64,000 bases of DNA from Methylophaga sp. Its GTDB lineage: Bacteria; Pseudomonadota; Gammaproteobacteria; Nitrosococcales; Methylophagaceae. Location of the stretch: assembly GCA_002706095.1 (NCBI GenBank), contig PAJP01000021.1, positions 434,001-498,000 on the forward strand, read 5' to 3'. This document shows positions 34,615 to 44,188 of this stretch, piece by piece (within the stretch, counting starts at the first letter, position 1; every line of letters starts with the position of its first letter). Position numbers and translations under genes: made by a program. The notes beneath the pieces were generated by a model, which did not search any database, was not told where the DNA came from, and saw only the letters and a list, made by a program, of their open reading frames with translations.

Positions 34615-36732
34615 GTGACCAAAGCACCCATATTGAATGAAGGCAGCAATTGTTGGCAAAAAAAGCAGGCAAAACAAGTTGCAGTGTTAATTGATGGGGA
34701 GAATTATTTTGGTGCATTGCATGCCGCGATCCAGCAAGCGAAACATACCGTCTACATACTTTCCTGGGATATCGACAGCCGTATGCAGCTTATCAGAAAT
34801 GATGAGCAAACTAGTGATTTGCCAGCAGAGCTGGGCGCATTTATCAGTGAAGTGCTCAACCGCAATCCAGATCTTGATATCTATATTCTCAATTGGGATT
34901 GGGCGATGGTTTATACCATGGAACGTGAATGGTTACCCATGTATAAGCCTGCTTGGAAGTCTCAAAAAAGACTGCATTTCAAGTTAGATGGAGAATGTCC
35001 TTTAGGGGCATCGCAACATCAGAAAGTGGTGGTTATCGATGATGATATTGCCTTCTCAGGTGGCTTTGATATTGGCAAAAGCCGTTGGGATAGCTCTGCA
35101 CATAAAGCGGATGATGCCAGACGTACCGATCCTGATGGGCATCGATATCCTCCTTTTCATGATGTGCAAATGCTGGTTCAGGGTGAGGCGGCAGCCGCTT
35201 TGGGCGACCTGGCTAGAGAACGCTGGCTTAAAGCCACGGGAGAACAGCTGCAAAAACCGCCACAAAGAACAGGGACTGCCTGGCCGGATTATATTGAGCC
35301 GTGGTTTGAAAATATTGAGGTGGCCATCAGTCGAACCATACCTGAATATCACGAACAAAAAGAGGTTCGTGAGGTAGAGCAGCTGTATATGGACAGCTTA
35401 AAAGCGGCTGAAAACTTGATCTACATGGAGAATCAGTATTTCACGTCCTGGAAGATCGCAGATTTACTAGCTGAGCGACTTCAAGAACGAAATGGTCCCG
35501 ATATTGTTTTAGTTCTTCCATTGATGACGGGCGGCTGGCTGGAACAGGCTACCATGGATGTTTTGCGTTTTCGTGTGGCTTGTAAGCTGAAAGAAGCAGA
35601 TACGCATAATCGCCTGAGGATTTGTTACCCACATCGCGATGAACTGGGTGGCTCTTACATCAGTGTGCATGGCAAAATCACAGTGATAGATGATCGGCTT
35701 ATGAGAGTGGGGTCTGCCAATCTGAGTAACCGCTCTATGGGGCTTGATAGCGAATGTGATCTCGTTATCGAAGCCGATACAGAAGAGAATAAAGCGACTA
35801 TCAGCCGTTTTCGAGAGCGTTTACTGAGTGAACACTTTGGCATAACAGAAGACCAACTTAGACAAAATCTTTCTCAGGAAACCTCTTTGATTCGTTTGAT
35901 TGATGCTGGCCAGGATAACGCACATACACTGCGTGAACTTGACTGCCGTGTATCCGATTATGCTAACCAGATGTTACCGACATCTGCGGTGGTGGATCCT
36001 GAAAGACCCATCGATTCTGAAGAGTTGACCAAAATGTTTATCCCTGTTGATGAGCCAACATCCGCCAAAAAACAATGGTGGAAAATTGTGGCCGTGTTGG
36101 CTGTTGTGCTCATCATGACCGCCATCTGGCGGTGGACACCACTGAGTGAATGGTTAAATCCCGAGACGCTGCAACATGCAGCAGAGGGCATAAAATCACA
36201 TCCATTAACACCACTGATTGTTGTGGGTATTTTTGCCGTAGCCGGACTGATTGCTTTTCCTGTAACACTATTGATAATTACGACGGCACTGACTTTTGGG
36301 CCGCTATGGGGAAGTGTGTATTCAATCATTGGTTCATTAGTGAGTGGTTTGATGGGCTATGCCGTTGGTCATTACCTGGGACGAAATACCATTCAGAAAC
36401 TTGCTGGTTCCAGTATAAACAAACTAAGTCGTCGTTTAGCTAAGCATGGCGTTTTAGCTATCATTACTGTCAGAATTATTCCCGTGGCTCCGTTTACGGT
36501 CATCAACATGGTGGCAGGTGGCTCACATATTAAAACCCGCGATTTTATTTTAGGAACAGTCATCGGTATGCTGCCCGGTATTTTAGGCATCACCGTTTTT
36601 GCTGATTCTTTGATGCGAACTATCCAAAACCCAGACCCCACTCAGATTGGAATTTTCATTGCTGTAGTGATTGCCGTTGGCAGCATTATGTATGGATTAA
36701 AACGTCTGATTAACCGAAAAGAAGACAAATAA
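34615..36732 (+). CDS. Phospholipase D-like protein fused to VTT membrane domain
   Basis: A 705-residue fusion starting with GTG (AGGA seven bases upstream). Residues 1-~420 form a phospholipase D superfamily module with two HKD-type motifs, HQKVVVIDDD and HGKITVIDDR followed by GSANLSNRS. After a linker, a membrane helix (about 490-508) leads into a VTT/DedA-like domain (about 530-690, FPVTLLIITTALTFGPLWG and RIIPVAPFTVINMVAGGS). DedA/VTT proteins act as lipid scramblases or flippases, so the fusion suggests coupling of lipid cleavage or transfer with lipid movement. An EEP-type hydrolase gene follows after eight bases. Confidence 0.88.
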   Translation: MTKAPILNEGSNCWQKKQAKQVAVLIDGENYFGALHAAIQQAKHTVYILSWDIDSRMQLIRNDEQTSDLPAELGAFISEVLNRNPDLDIYILNWDWAMVYTMEREWLPMYKPAWKSQKRLHFKLDGECPLGASQHQKVVVIDDDIAFSGGFDIGKSRWDSSAHKADDARRTDPDGHRYPPFHDVQMLVQGEAAAALGDLARERWLKATGEQLQKPPQRTGTAWPDYIEPWFENIEVAISRTIPEYHEQKEVREVEQLYMDSLKAAENLIYMENQYFTSWKIADLLAERLQERNGPDIVLVLPLMTGGWLEQATMDVLRFRVACKLKEADTHNRLRICYPHRDELGGSYISVHGKITVIDDRLMRVGSANLSNRSMGLDSECDLVIEADTEENKATISRFRERLLSEHFGITEDQLRQNLSQETSLIRLIDAGQDNAHTLRELDCRVSDYANQMLPTSAVVDPERPIDSEELTKMFIPVDEPTSAKKQWWKIVAVLAVVLIMTAIWRWTPLSEWLNPETLQHAAEGIKSHPLTPLIVVGIFAVAGLIAFPVTLLIITTALTFGPLWGSVYSIIGSLVSGLMGYAVGHYLGRNTIQKLAGSSINKLSRRLAKHGVLAIITVRIIPVAPFTVINMVAGGSHIKTRDFILGTVIGMLPGILGITVFADSLMRTIQNPDPTQIGIFIAVVIAVGSIMYGLKRLINRKEDK

Positions 36733-36740
36733 AACACTGA

Positions 36741-37427
36741 ATGGAGATTACCTTAGCAACCTACAATATTCACGCCTGCATCGGAACTGACGGACATTTC
36801 GACCCGTTCAGAATTGTTGACGTGATACGTGAAATGGATGCCGACATCATTGCTTTGCAAGAAGTCGAACATCATATGGTCAATGATATCGATCTGCTTG
36901 ATTTTCTTGCTCAGCAGACCGGCATGATTGGCATTGCAGGCCCAACCATGTTTCGGGAGAGTCGACACTATGGCAATGCCGTTTTAAGTAAATTTCCATT
37001 AACGTCTCATGAGCTGATTGACTTAAGTCTTGAACCCCATGAGCCCAGAGGGGCAATTCAACTCAGGCTGGAAATCGAGCAACATCAGCTTGTGATAATG
37101 ACGACACATTTTGGTTTAAAACCAAAAGAACGTCAGTTTCAGGTTGAAAAACTCATGAGTCGCCTTGCTGAACATGAGGTCGATACGGCGGTCTTGATGG
37201 GCGATTTAAACGAATGGTTCTTATGGGGACGGACATTACGTCGCTTAAAAGCCTATTTTGATACCACACCATCCAAAAAAAGTTTCCCCAGTTTTTTTCC
37301 TGTATTTGCCTTAGATCGTATCTGGGTACATCCACGTAAACACCTACTTTCCTTGAGTGTTCATCGAACAACGCTAGCCAAGAAAGCGTCTGATCATTTG
37401 CCTGTTGTGGCAAAAATCCTGTTCTGA
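36741..37427 (+). CDS. Endonuclease/exonuclease/phosphatase (EEP) family hydrolase
   Basis: A 228-residue EEP-fold protein. TLATYNIHACIGTDG at the N-terminus, ALQEVEHH (metal Glu), TTHFGL, MGDLNEW and the C-terminal ASDHLPVVA supply the expected metal and catalytic residues. The family includes phosphodiesterases acting on DNA, inositol phosphates and sphingomyelin. Pairing with a PLD-VTT gene eight bases upstream favours a lipid-linked role over DNA repair, which is an inference from context. Confidence 0.87.
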   Translation: MEITLATYNIHACIGTDGHFDPFRIVDVIREMDADIIALQEVEHHMVNDIDLLDFLAQQTGMIGIAGPTMFRESRHYGNAVLSKFPLTSHELIDLSLEPHEPRGAIQLRLEIEQHQLVIMTTHFGLKPKERQFQVEKLMSRLAEHEVDTAVLMGDLNEWFLWGRTLRRLKAYFDTTPSKKSFPSFFPVFALDRIWVHPRKHLLSLSVHRTTLAKKASDHLPVVAKILF

Positions 37428-37550
37428 CAATTTGAAGTCAGTGTCTCAAATTGTTAGGGTAAATAAAGTTTTAGAAAACAAAAGTATCTCCATATTCACT
37501 CAAGTGAATAACATTTCAAGTACATACCCGCAGTCAATTCGGAAAAATAA

Positions 37551-38906
37551 ATGATGAAAGTAAGGACCAGCTTGTCCACGAGAAGCATGATCTTTAGTCA
37601 ATGCATCGTGGCGTCTATGGCCGTGTTGCCAATACAGTCAGTCACTGCTGAGGAAAATACGGTAGAGCAGTTGCAATCTCGATTGAAAGCACTTCAGGCA
37701 GAGTTAGAATCAACACAGGCGGCTCTTGCAAAAGCAGAACAAGAAAAACAACTTTCTAATGCGAAACTGGAAGAACTCTCCCGAGCTGAACCAACATTAG
37801 AGCCTGACAATAAAATTCGTTTTGGTCATCTCAAAGTGGGCGGTGCTATCAGAGCAAATTATGCCATCGGTGATTACCCCGAAACCGGAGGTGCCTCGCG
37901 TTCTTTTGATGATGGCGGTAATTTCGCCTTGGATACTTTTCGTATCAATTTGGATTATGAAAATGGACCATATCTCGGTAAGCTAGAGTACCGCTGGTAC
38001 AACGGGTATAACTTTCTGCATACAGGATGGTTAGGATACCAATTTGACGAGAATCGGCAAATACAAGTTGGGGTAAATAGAGTGCCATTCGGGCCAGGCC
38101 CATACGGCATCTCACAAAGTTGGTTTTTTGATCAACACTACTATCTTGGTTTGTCCGATGACATGGACTTGGGTGTCAAATATCATCAATCCACAGATAA
38201 CTGGGATTGGGATGTCGCCTATTACGTCTCAGATGAAGGTTCATATACCGGGTCCTCTCATCAGAGTGCTCGTTATTCTTATGATGTGGTGAATGAATCG
38301 GGTGATGGTTACGAGGAACGAAATCAATTTAACCTGCGTGGCATAAGACATTTTCAACATGGCGAAGTAGGGACTGATTTAGGCTTCTCTCTTCAATATT
38401 CACAGTTAAAAAGCCGAGGCTCGCAGGATGATGGGCATCATTACGCATTATCAGGCCATATGTTGAATAAATGGCAGGCATTCACATTGGCTACACAACT
38501 GACTTATTACCGTTTTGATGTCGATCGTAATCAACCTTTAGGTACCAACAAATTAGTCCAAATGGGCGCTTACGACTTCCCCAGTACCACAGCGGCTGAA
38601 GCCTGGTTACCAGCTATCTCTCTAAGTTATCGTTACGATACTGACCAACTGCCTTGGTTGGACTATGTCATGCCTTACGTCGAGTACAGTGTCCTTCTCA
38701 AACAAGAGCATGATTTTAACGATAGTGCCTTAGCAACAGTTGGTGCAGCTTGGGCGAGTGGTAATTGGTACATCTACACAGATCTAAGCGCCTCGAACGG
38801 TAATGAATTTATCGGGGGGGATGACCCATTTGGTGATCGTCTCGGTGCTAATCAGAATGATGACTGGCAGACACGTTTTAATATCAATTTTGGCTACTAC
38901 TTCTAG
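37551..38906 (+). CDS. Outer-membrane porin with N-terminal coiled coil
   Basis: A 451-residue beta-barrel protein. A signal peptide precedes TAEENTVEQLQ, and a heptad-type coiled coil (about 38-78) follows, as in trimeric porins that reach into the periplasm. The remainder alternates aromatic and polar beta strands (FRINLDYENGPYLGKLEYRW) and ends in NINFGYYF with a terminal Phe, the outer-membrane assembly signal. It is 48 bases before the BCCT carrier gene, so it may admit choline, betaine or a related solute across the outer membrane. Specificity is not readable. Confidence 0.78.
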   Translation: MMKVRTSLSTRSMIFSQCIVASMAVLPIQSVTAEENTVEQLQSRLKALQAELESTQAALAKAEQEKQLSNAKLEELSRAEPTLEPDNKIRFGHLKVGGAIRANYAIGDYPETGGASRSFDDGGNFALDTFRINLDYENGPYLGKLEYRWYNGYNFLHTGWLGYQFDENRQIQVGVNRVPFGPGPYGISQSWFFDQHYYLGLSDDMDLGVKYHQSTDNWDWDVAYYVSDEGSYTGSSHQSARYSYDVVNESGDGYEERNQFNLRGIRHFQHGEVGTDLGFSLQYSQLKSRGSQDDGHHYALSGHMLNKWQAFTLATQLTYYRFDVDRNQPLGTNKLVQMGAYDFPSTTAAEAWLPAISLSYRYDTDQLPWLDYVMPYVEYSVLLKQEHDFNDSALATVGAAWASGNWYIYTDLSASNGNEFIGGDDPFGDRLGANQNDDWQTRFNINFGYYF

Positions 38907-38953
38907 GTGCTGAATATTCGTACTTACAATAATAATCATAGAGAGAGTCCGTA

Positions 38954-40945
38954 ATGACCGAGCAGACGATAGATAATAAAAAACCTCGCAAAGCAGAAAT
39001 CAATCCTCCCGTATTTTTTGGTTCGGCCATTTTAATTATCGCTTTTGTTATTTTTGCTGCTTTCTTTTCTGATACAGCATCAGCCGTATTTAAAGATACT
39101 CAAAGCTGGATAGTCGATACTTTTGGTTGGTTCTATTTATTGGCTGTCGGTTTTTTTCTAGTGTTCAGTATTGGTCTGGCTATGACTTCATATGGCGCCA
39201 TTAAGCTTGGGCCTGATCATTCCGAGCCTGATTATGGCTATTTATCATGGTTCGCCATGTTATTTAGCGCTGGTATGGGGATAGGCTTACTCTTCTTCGG
39301 TGTTGCAGAGCCCATTATGCATTTTTCGGCTCCCCCCGTAGGTGAAGGCGGTGATATAGCGGCAGCACGTGAAGCCATGTCGATTACCTTCTTCCACTGG
39401 GGACTGCATGCCTGGGCAATCTATGCCGTCGTGGGTTTATCTTTAGCTTACTTTGGATTTAGACATAACCTGCCATTGACCATTCGTTCATCACTTTACC
39501 CTTTAATCGGCGAGCGTATTTACGGACCAATAGGTCACGCCGTTGATATCTTTGCTGTACTGGGCACCATGTTCGGTGTTGCAACCTCACTGGGATTGGG
39601 CGTGTTACAGGTCAATGCTGGTCTCACCTATATGTTCGATTTACCAGCTGAATCTGTCTCGCTGCAAATAGGCCTGATTGCTGCCATCACCGTACTCGCT
39701 ACGATTTCAGTTATTGCTGGTTTAGACTCGGGTATCAAACGTTTATCAGAGCTAAATCTGGGCTTGGCTATTCTATTGATGTTGTTTGTTCTATTTGCTG
39801 GACCAACGCTTTTTTTACTACAAACGTTTGTGCAAAATACCGGTAATTATCTCAGTGAAGTGGTGAATAAAACTTTCAATTTATATGCCTATGATCCTAA
39901 CGGTTGGATAGGTGGCTGGACATTATTCTATTGGGGCTGGTGGATTGCTTGGTCACCCTTTGTCGGTATGTTTATCGCACGAGTTTCAAGAGGCAGAACC
40001 ATTCGTCAGTTCATTCTAGGTGTGTTATTTGTGCCGGTAGGCTTCACCTTTATGTGGATGACTTTCTTTGGCGGAACAGCTATCAATATGGAATTAGGGG
40101 AGCTGTCTGGTGTTATATCTAATGCTGTGAGTGAGAATAATGCCATTGCCATTTATGCCATGTTCGAACAAATGCCTTTTAGTATGATCTCGGCTGGCTT
40201 AGCGACGATATTGGTTGTTACGTTTTTTGTCACCTCTTCGGATTCGGGCTCTTTGGTGATTGATATGATCACATCCAATGGTCATCCGAAACCTCCGGTT
40301 TGGCAGCGTATTTTCTGGGCCTTAACTGAAGGCTGTGTTGCTGCAGCATTGTTGTTAGCTGGTGGTTTAAAAGCATTGCAAACAGCTTCGATTGCTGGCG
40401 CGTTACCCTTTGTCGTCATCATGTTGCTGATGTGCTTTGGTTTGATGAAGGGACTCAGAATGGAAGGCATAAAACGCCTTATTATTGGTGTTCCCCAAAC
40501 ACCTGTTAGCACAGGCAGACAAGTGAGTTGGAAGCAACGCCTGAAGAACTTGAGTGAATATCCTGACAAAGCAGCTATGCAAACTTTTCTGCTTGAAGTT
40601 GTGAAGCCTGCTTTGAAAAAAGTATCAGCTGAGTTAAAAACAACGGGTGTGGATGCTGATATTGTCAGTAAAAAAGACTCTATTGAGTTAGTTGTATCGT
40701 ATGGCGGTGAAAGAGATTTTGTCTATGGTGTTCACAGCGTCAGACATTTAATGCCTAGTTTTGCTTTGGATGCATTGGAAGATGATGACGATGAGACTAA
40801 GCGCTATTACCGTGGAGAGGTATACCTGGCTGAGGGTAGTCAGCATTATGATTTATATGGATACAATCAAGAGCAAGTGATTGATGACATTCTGATACAG
40901 TACGAAAAACATATGCATTTCCTGCATATCGTTGGGGACAGTTAA
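38954..40945 (+). CDS. betT: BCCT-family choline/betaine transporter, BetT-like
   Basis: A 663-residue secondary transporter. About twelve membrane helices occupy residues 20-500. The BCCT signatures are GMGIGLLFFGVAEPIMHF and WTLFYWGWWIAWSPFVGMFIARVSRGR. The long cytosolic tail (about 510-663) matches the BetT osmosensing tail in length and character, including GGERDFVYGVHSVRHLMPSF. BetT imports choline or betaine for osmoprotection. No betA or betB is nearby, so betaine itself may be the solute, and the symbol rests on family resemblance. Confidence 0.85.
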   Translation: MTEQTIDNKKPRKAEINPPVFFGSAILIIAFVIFAAFFSDTASAVFKDTQSWIVDTFGWFYLLAVGFFLVFSIGLAMTSYGAIKLGPDHSEPDYGYLSWFAMLFSAGMGIGLLFFGVAEPIMHFSAPPVGEGGDIAAAREAMSITFFHWGLHAWAIYAVVGLSLAYFGFRHNLPLTIRSSLYPLIGERIYGPIGHAVDIFAVLGTMFGVATSLGLGVLQVNAGLTYMFDLPAESVSLQIGLIAAITVLATISVIAGLDSGIKRLSELNLGLAILLMLFVLFAGPTLFLLQTFVQNTGNYLSEVVNKTFNLYAYDPNGWIGGWTLFYWGWWIAWSPFVGMFIARVSRGRTIRQFILGVLFVPVGFTFMWMTFFGGTAINMELGELSGVISNAVSENNAIAIYAMFEQMPFSMISAGLATILVVTFFVTSSDSGSLVIDMITSNGHPKPPVWQRIFWALTEGCVAAALLLAGGLKALQTASIAGALPFVVIMLLMCFGLMKGLRMEGIKRLIIGVPQTPVSTGRQVSWKQRLKNLSEYPDKAAMQTFLLEVVKPALKKVSAELKTTGVDADIVSKKDSIELVVSYGGERDFVYGVHSVRHLMPSFALDALEDDDDETKRYYRGEVYLAEGSQHYDLYGYNQEQVIDDILIQYEKHMHFLHIVGDS

Positions 40946-41024
40946 ATCAGGTTATAAACAGTAGCAAGATTTTCCTGTTATTTCATGGTATTGTCCCGAA
41001 AATAAGCATGATTGGAGAGAGAAA

Positions 41025-41354
41025 ATGCGTTTATTTTGGTTCAGTTTAGCCGCCTTAGGCCTTGGTTTTTCGGGTGTTTCTCATGCCGGTAGCAGTGAGT
41101 ATCTGGATAGTTACTCCTGTGGTAAAAGCGCCATTGAAATAGGTATGAATATTGATGAAATCAAACTGATGTGTGGTCAAACCTGGCAACCCAGTAATGT
41201 TGTAAAATCGGTTAGACCTGCATTAGAAGTAGGTAAAGATGGTGAAAGACTCCAGGATAATTTTGAAAAGTGGATGTTTAAGACCGTCAGGGATGGCAGT
41301 ACCCACGTCTTGTTAAAAAATGGTGAGGTCATTCGAATTTTTACTACGCAATAA
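41025..41354 (+). CDS. Small secreted protein, DUF2845-like
   Basis: A 109-residue protein behind GGAGAGAG. The signal peptide ends near SHA-G (about 21). The mature part has two cysteines, in SYSCGKSAIEIGMNIDEIKLMCGQTW, followed by an EKWMFKT strand and a C-terminal LLKNGEVIRI strand. This matches the general pattern of DUF2845 periplasmic proteins. No function is known. Confidence 0.6.
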   Translation: MRLFWFSLAALGLGFSGVSHAGSSEYLDSYSCGKSAIEIGMNIDEIKLMCGQTWQPSNVVKSVRPALEVGKDGERLQDNFEKWMFKTVRDGSTHVLLKNGEVIRIFTTQ

Positions 41355-41423
41355 GCCGGGTTTATTCAGTTTGATTTAAGTTTGAATCGCTATATTCGTT
41401 ACTGATAAACCAAGTAAAAAGCG

Positions 41424-41750
41424 ATGTATACGATGAAATCCTTCCTGACATTGTCACTGTATTCATGTCTGATGTTTATAGCTATGCTCAGCCTTTCAAC
41501 TGTGCGGGCAGAAGAAAGTGCCACTGTGGCCAGACAATTATTGAAAGAAGGTAAAATCATGCCACTCCAGGAAATACTGACAAAGGCGGCCATGATAAAG
41601 CCAGGCCAAGTCATTGAAACGGATTTGGAAAAAGAAAATGAGCGTTATGTCTATGAATTAGAAATTCTCGACAAAGACGGTCAGGTTTGGGAACTGGAGC
41701 TGGATGCGCAGACAGGTGAATTCGTTGATCTGGAAAATGAGGATGATTAA
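41424..41750 (+). CDS. PepSY-domain periplasmic protein
   Basis: A 108-residue protein with a signal peptide (an alternative start is the ATG at 41433) and a PepSY domain, with KAAMIKPGQVIETDLEKENERYVYELEILDKDGQVWELELDAQTGEFVDL. PepSY proteins are periplasmic inhibitors or signalling partners. The stop overlaps the start of the response regulator gene (TAATG at 41748-41752), so it is translationally coupled to the two-component system. A second PepSY gene flanks the kinase on the other strand. Confidence 0.85.
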   Translation: MYTMKSFLTLSLYSCLMFIAMLSLSTVRAEESATVARQLLKEGKIMPLQEILTKAAMIKPGQVIETDLEKENERYVYELEILDKDGQVWELELDAQTGEFVDLENEDD

Positions 41751-42415
41751 TGCGCCTGTTATTAGTAGAGGATGACCCTTCATTGGGGCCCAATCTTCAA
41801 GACTCTCTCAACAAAGCAGGCTTTGCTACGGATTTGTCGACGGACGGTATTGATGGCGAAGCCATGGGACAAATCGAACCTTATGACCTGATCGTTCTGG
41901 ACTTGGGCTTGCCTGGAAAGTCCGGCCTGGAAGTACTCGAAAACTGGCGAAGTCAGGCTAATTCAGTCCCGGTGATTATTCTCACCGCACGAGATGCATG
42001 GGAAGATAAAGTCTTAGGCTTTAAAGCAGGCGCCGATGATTACCTCGCCAAACCGTTTCAGACAGAAGAGTTGATTGTTCGAATCAATGCCGTTTTACGT
42101 CGATGTACGGGACAAAATCCAGGTGCCTTGAGCTATGGGGATTTATCTTTGGATGAGGCTGAGCAAGCTGTCATAGTAAAAAATGGTAACAAACACAGCC
42201 TGACAGGTACTGAATTTAAACTGTTACGTTACTTTATGTTGCATCCAAAGCAGTTACTTTCCAAAACAACCCTCACAGAACATGTCTATCAATTAGATAG
42301 CGATAAAGATAGTAATGTAATGGAAGTGTATGTTAACCGCTTACGGCAAAAGATCGGAGCAGACTGGATAATGACACGTCGCGGTCAGGGGTATATTTTT
42401 GGTCAGCAAGACTGA
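41750..42415 (+). CDS. OmpR/PhoP-family response regulator
   Basis: A 221-residue regulator. The receiver has acidic D8-D9, the phospho-acceptor D51 in VLDLGLPGKSG, T80-type TAR and the lysine in LAKPF. A winged-helix DNA-binding domain (about 125-220) with VYVNRLRQKIG follows. It is closest in character to the PhoP/QseB group. It shares its last base with the kinase start. It probably controls the two PepSY genes. Confidence 0.92.
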   Translation: MRLLLVEDDPSLGPNLQDSLNKAGFATDLSTDGIDGEAMGQIEPYDLIVLDLGLPGKSGLEVLENWRSQANSVPVIILTARDAWEDKVLGFKAGADDYLAKPFQTEELIVRINAVLRRCTGQNPGALSYGDLSLDEAEQAVIVKNGNKHSLTGTEFKLLRYFMLHPKQLLSKTTLTEHVYQLDSDKDSNVMEVYVNRLRQKIGADWIMTRRGQGYIFGQQD

Positions 42416-43749
42416 TGCGATCAGTCCGTAGCCGTCTCTCCATTGGCTTGGCTGTTTTTTTAGCAGCATTGTTATTAGGTCAGTGGCTATGGCTGACCTT
42501 CACCATAGACCGCTTGATTGAAAAACAGGTTATTACGCGTTTACAAGAAGAGACGGAAACCGTACTCGCACATATTCATATTCAATCTGATGGTGAAATC
42601 GTCTTAGATAGCAGACGTTTGAGCAGCAGCTATCAACGAGCCTTTTCTGGTTTATATTTTTCTATACAGTCCATCGACCATCAGATTTTTTCACGATCTT
42701 TATGGGACTTTGATCTCACTATACCTGCTCTAAGTATCGGCTCCAAAGCGACACTTTACCTTCAAGGCCCTGGTGAACAACCATTAATGGCCGTTTCTGC
42801 TGGCTATCTAAAGCAAGGTAAACAGATCACCATTACAGTGGCAGAAGATATTGCTTGGATGTTGGAGGATAAGTCTCATTTTCAGTGGACCTTTACGGTG
42901 TTATCTCTGCTTGGCGTTTTAGCTTTATTAGCTTTTCAATTCTGGATTGTCAGACTTGCTCTGAGGCCTCTCAATAAAGCTAAGCAGGAATTAAAACTGT
43001 TAGGGCAAGGTGAGATTGAAAAAATTGATGAACACGCACCAGATGAAATTCGACCTTTGCTGGTTGAGTTAAACCGTTTGATGTCCAGTATGGTGGTTAA
43101 GACCCGTCGATCGAGGCAATCACTTGGTAATCTCGCACATCGTTTAAAAACGCAATTAACATTATTGAATCAGATTGCTGATACAGAAGCGATGCAACAT
43201 AATTCTGAAGGTAAGCAGGCAATCTATTCGCAGACAAATGAAATCAAACAAATTATCGACCGAGAGTTAAAGCGTGCTCGTGTTTCAGGTATGACTTTGC
43301 CCGGTAAAGGTGTCGATATAAATGAAATGGTGACCAACCTTGTCGATACATTGAAACGTATCTATCAAGATAAAGAATTAAAGATCAGCTGGCGAGTGGA
43401 TAAACAACTGCGCTTTCATGGTGACAGGGAAGACTTATTAGAGCTCTTGGGTAATATTCTTGATAATGCTTGTAAGTGGTGTGACAGTAGAATAGAGCTC
43501 AATATATATAGCGATAATGGTATTCGTATCTGTGTTAAAGATGATGGTCCAGGTTGCCATGGGGATGACTTAGCTGCACTGACTCAACGCGGCTTCAGAG
43601 CGGATGAGACCACACCTGGAAGTGGGCTTGGTTTAGCAATCGTGTTTGATATCGTCGAGAGTTATGACGGGTCAATGCATTTTTCTGAATCCCCGAAATG
43701 GGGAGGACTACAGGTAGATATTCACCTGCAGTCCTCAGTTTCGACCTAG
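42415..43749 (+). CDS. Sensor histidine kinase, PhoQ/QseC-like
   Basis: A 444-residue kinase. TM1 (9-30) and TM2 (158-180) bracket a periplasmic sensor domain, then a HAMP-like segment. The H-box is LGNLAHRLKTQLTLL with H242; the usual proline after KT is replaced by Gln. The N-box is GNILDNACKWCD and the G-boxes are DDGPG and GSGLGLAIV. It pairs with the regulator upstream. Its TAG stop shares the tetramer CTAG (43746-43749) with the stop of the convergent PepSY gene. Confidence 0.92.
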   Translation: MRSVRSRLSIGLAVFLAALLLGQWLWLTFTIDRLIEKQVITRLQEETETVLAHIHIQSDGEIVLDSRRLSSSYQRAFSGLYFSIQSIDHQIFSRSLWDFDLTIPALSIGSKATLYLQGPGEQPLMAVSAGYLKQGKQITITVAEDIAWMLEDKSHFQWTFTVLSLLGVLALLAFQFWIVRLALRPLNKAKQELKLLGQGEIEKIDEHAPDEIRPLLVELNRLMSSMVVKTRRSRQSLGNLAHRLKTQLTLLNQIADTEAMQHNSEGKQAIYSQTNEIKQIIDRELKRARVSGMTLPGKGVDINEMVTNLVDTLKRIYQDKELKISWRVDKQLRFHGDREDLLELLGNILDNACKWCDSRIELNIYSDNGIRICVKDDGPGCHGDDLAALTQRGFRADETTPGSGLGLAIVFDIVESYDGSMHFSESPKWGGLQVDIHLQSSVST

Positions 43750-44072
43750 AACCAATCTTTAGTCGTTTTGCGAACTTCACCGGTTTTGGCGTCAATGAGA
43801 ACTTCCCATTCGACAGCATCAGCATCGACGATTTCAAATTCATAATCCCAACCCTTATCGAAGGCACGATCTTCAAGATCAGCATCTTCAACGATACCTG
43901 GTTTAGCTTCTAGAGCTTTAGCTTGGGCTTCTTCTAAAGAGATAAGACCAAAACCTTCAGAGATTTTTCTGATTTCACGAAGGTCATCAGCGTCTAAATC
44001 TGCATGAGCGACACCTACCTGCATCAGCATTGTGGCCGCACCAATTAAGCTAATTGTTTTCAAGTTTTTCAT
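43746..44072 (-). CDS. PepSY-domain periplasmic protein, second copy
   Basis: A 108-residue secreted protein. The signal peptide ends near AHA-D (about 25), and the PepSY domain contains EAKPGIVEDADLEDRAFDKG, ending WEVLIDAKTGEVRKT. The mature part is strongly acidic. It is convergent with the histidine kinase, overlapping at the stop codons. It is probably a target and periplasmic modulator of that two-component system. Confidence 0.85.
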   Translation of the reverse strand: MKNLKTISLIGAATMLMQVGVAHADLDADDLREIRKISEGFGLISLEEAQAKALEAKPGIVEDADLEDRAFDKGWDYEFEIVDADAVEWEVLIDAKTGEVRKTTKDWF

Positions 44073-44188
44073 TTTTGTGCTCCTTTCGTTGAGGTACGGT
44101 TCACATATTAGTGGCCCAAACTTAAACGAAGCTGAATTTATTTCAGATAAAGGTTTACTTTCAGTTAGGGAGCTAACTATAATGAGAT

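Noticed and set aside
35056..35358. Minus-strand frames inside the PLD-VTT gene
   Set aside because: They are antisense to conserved HKD-motif coding sequence and have no start signals.
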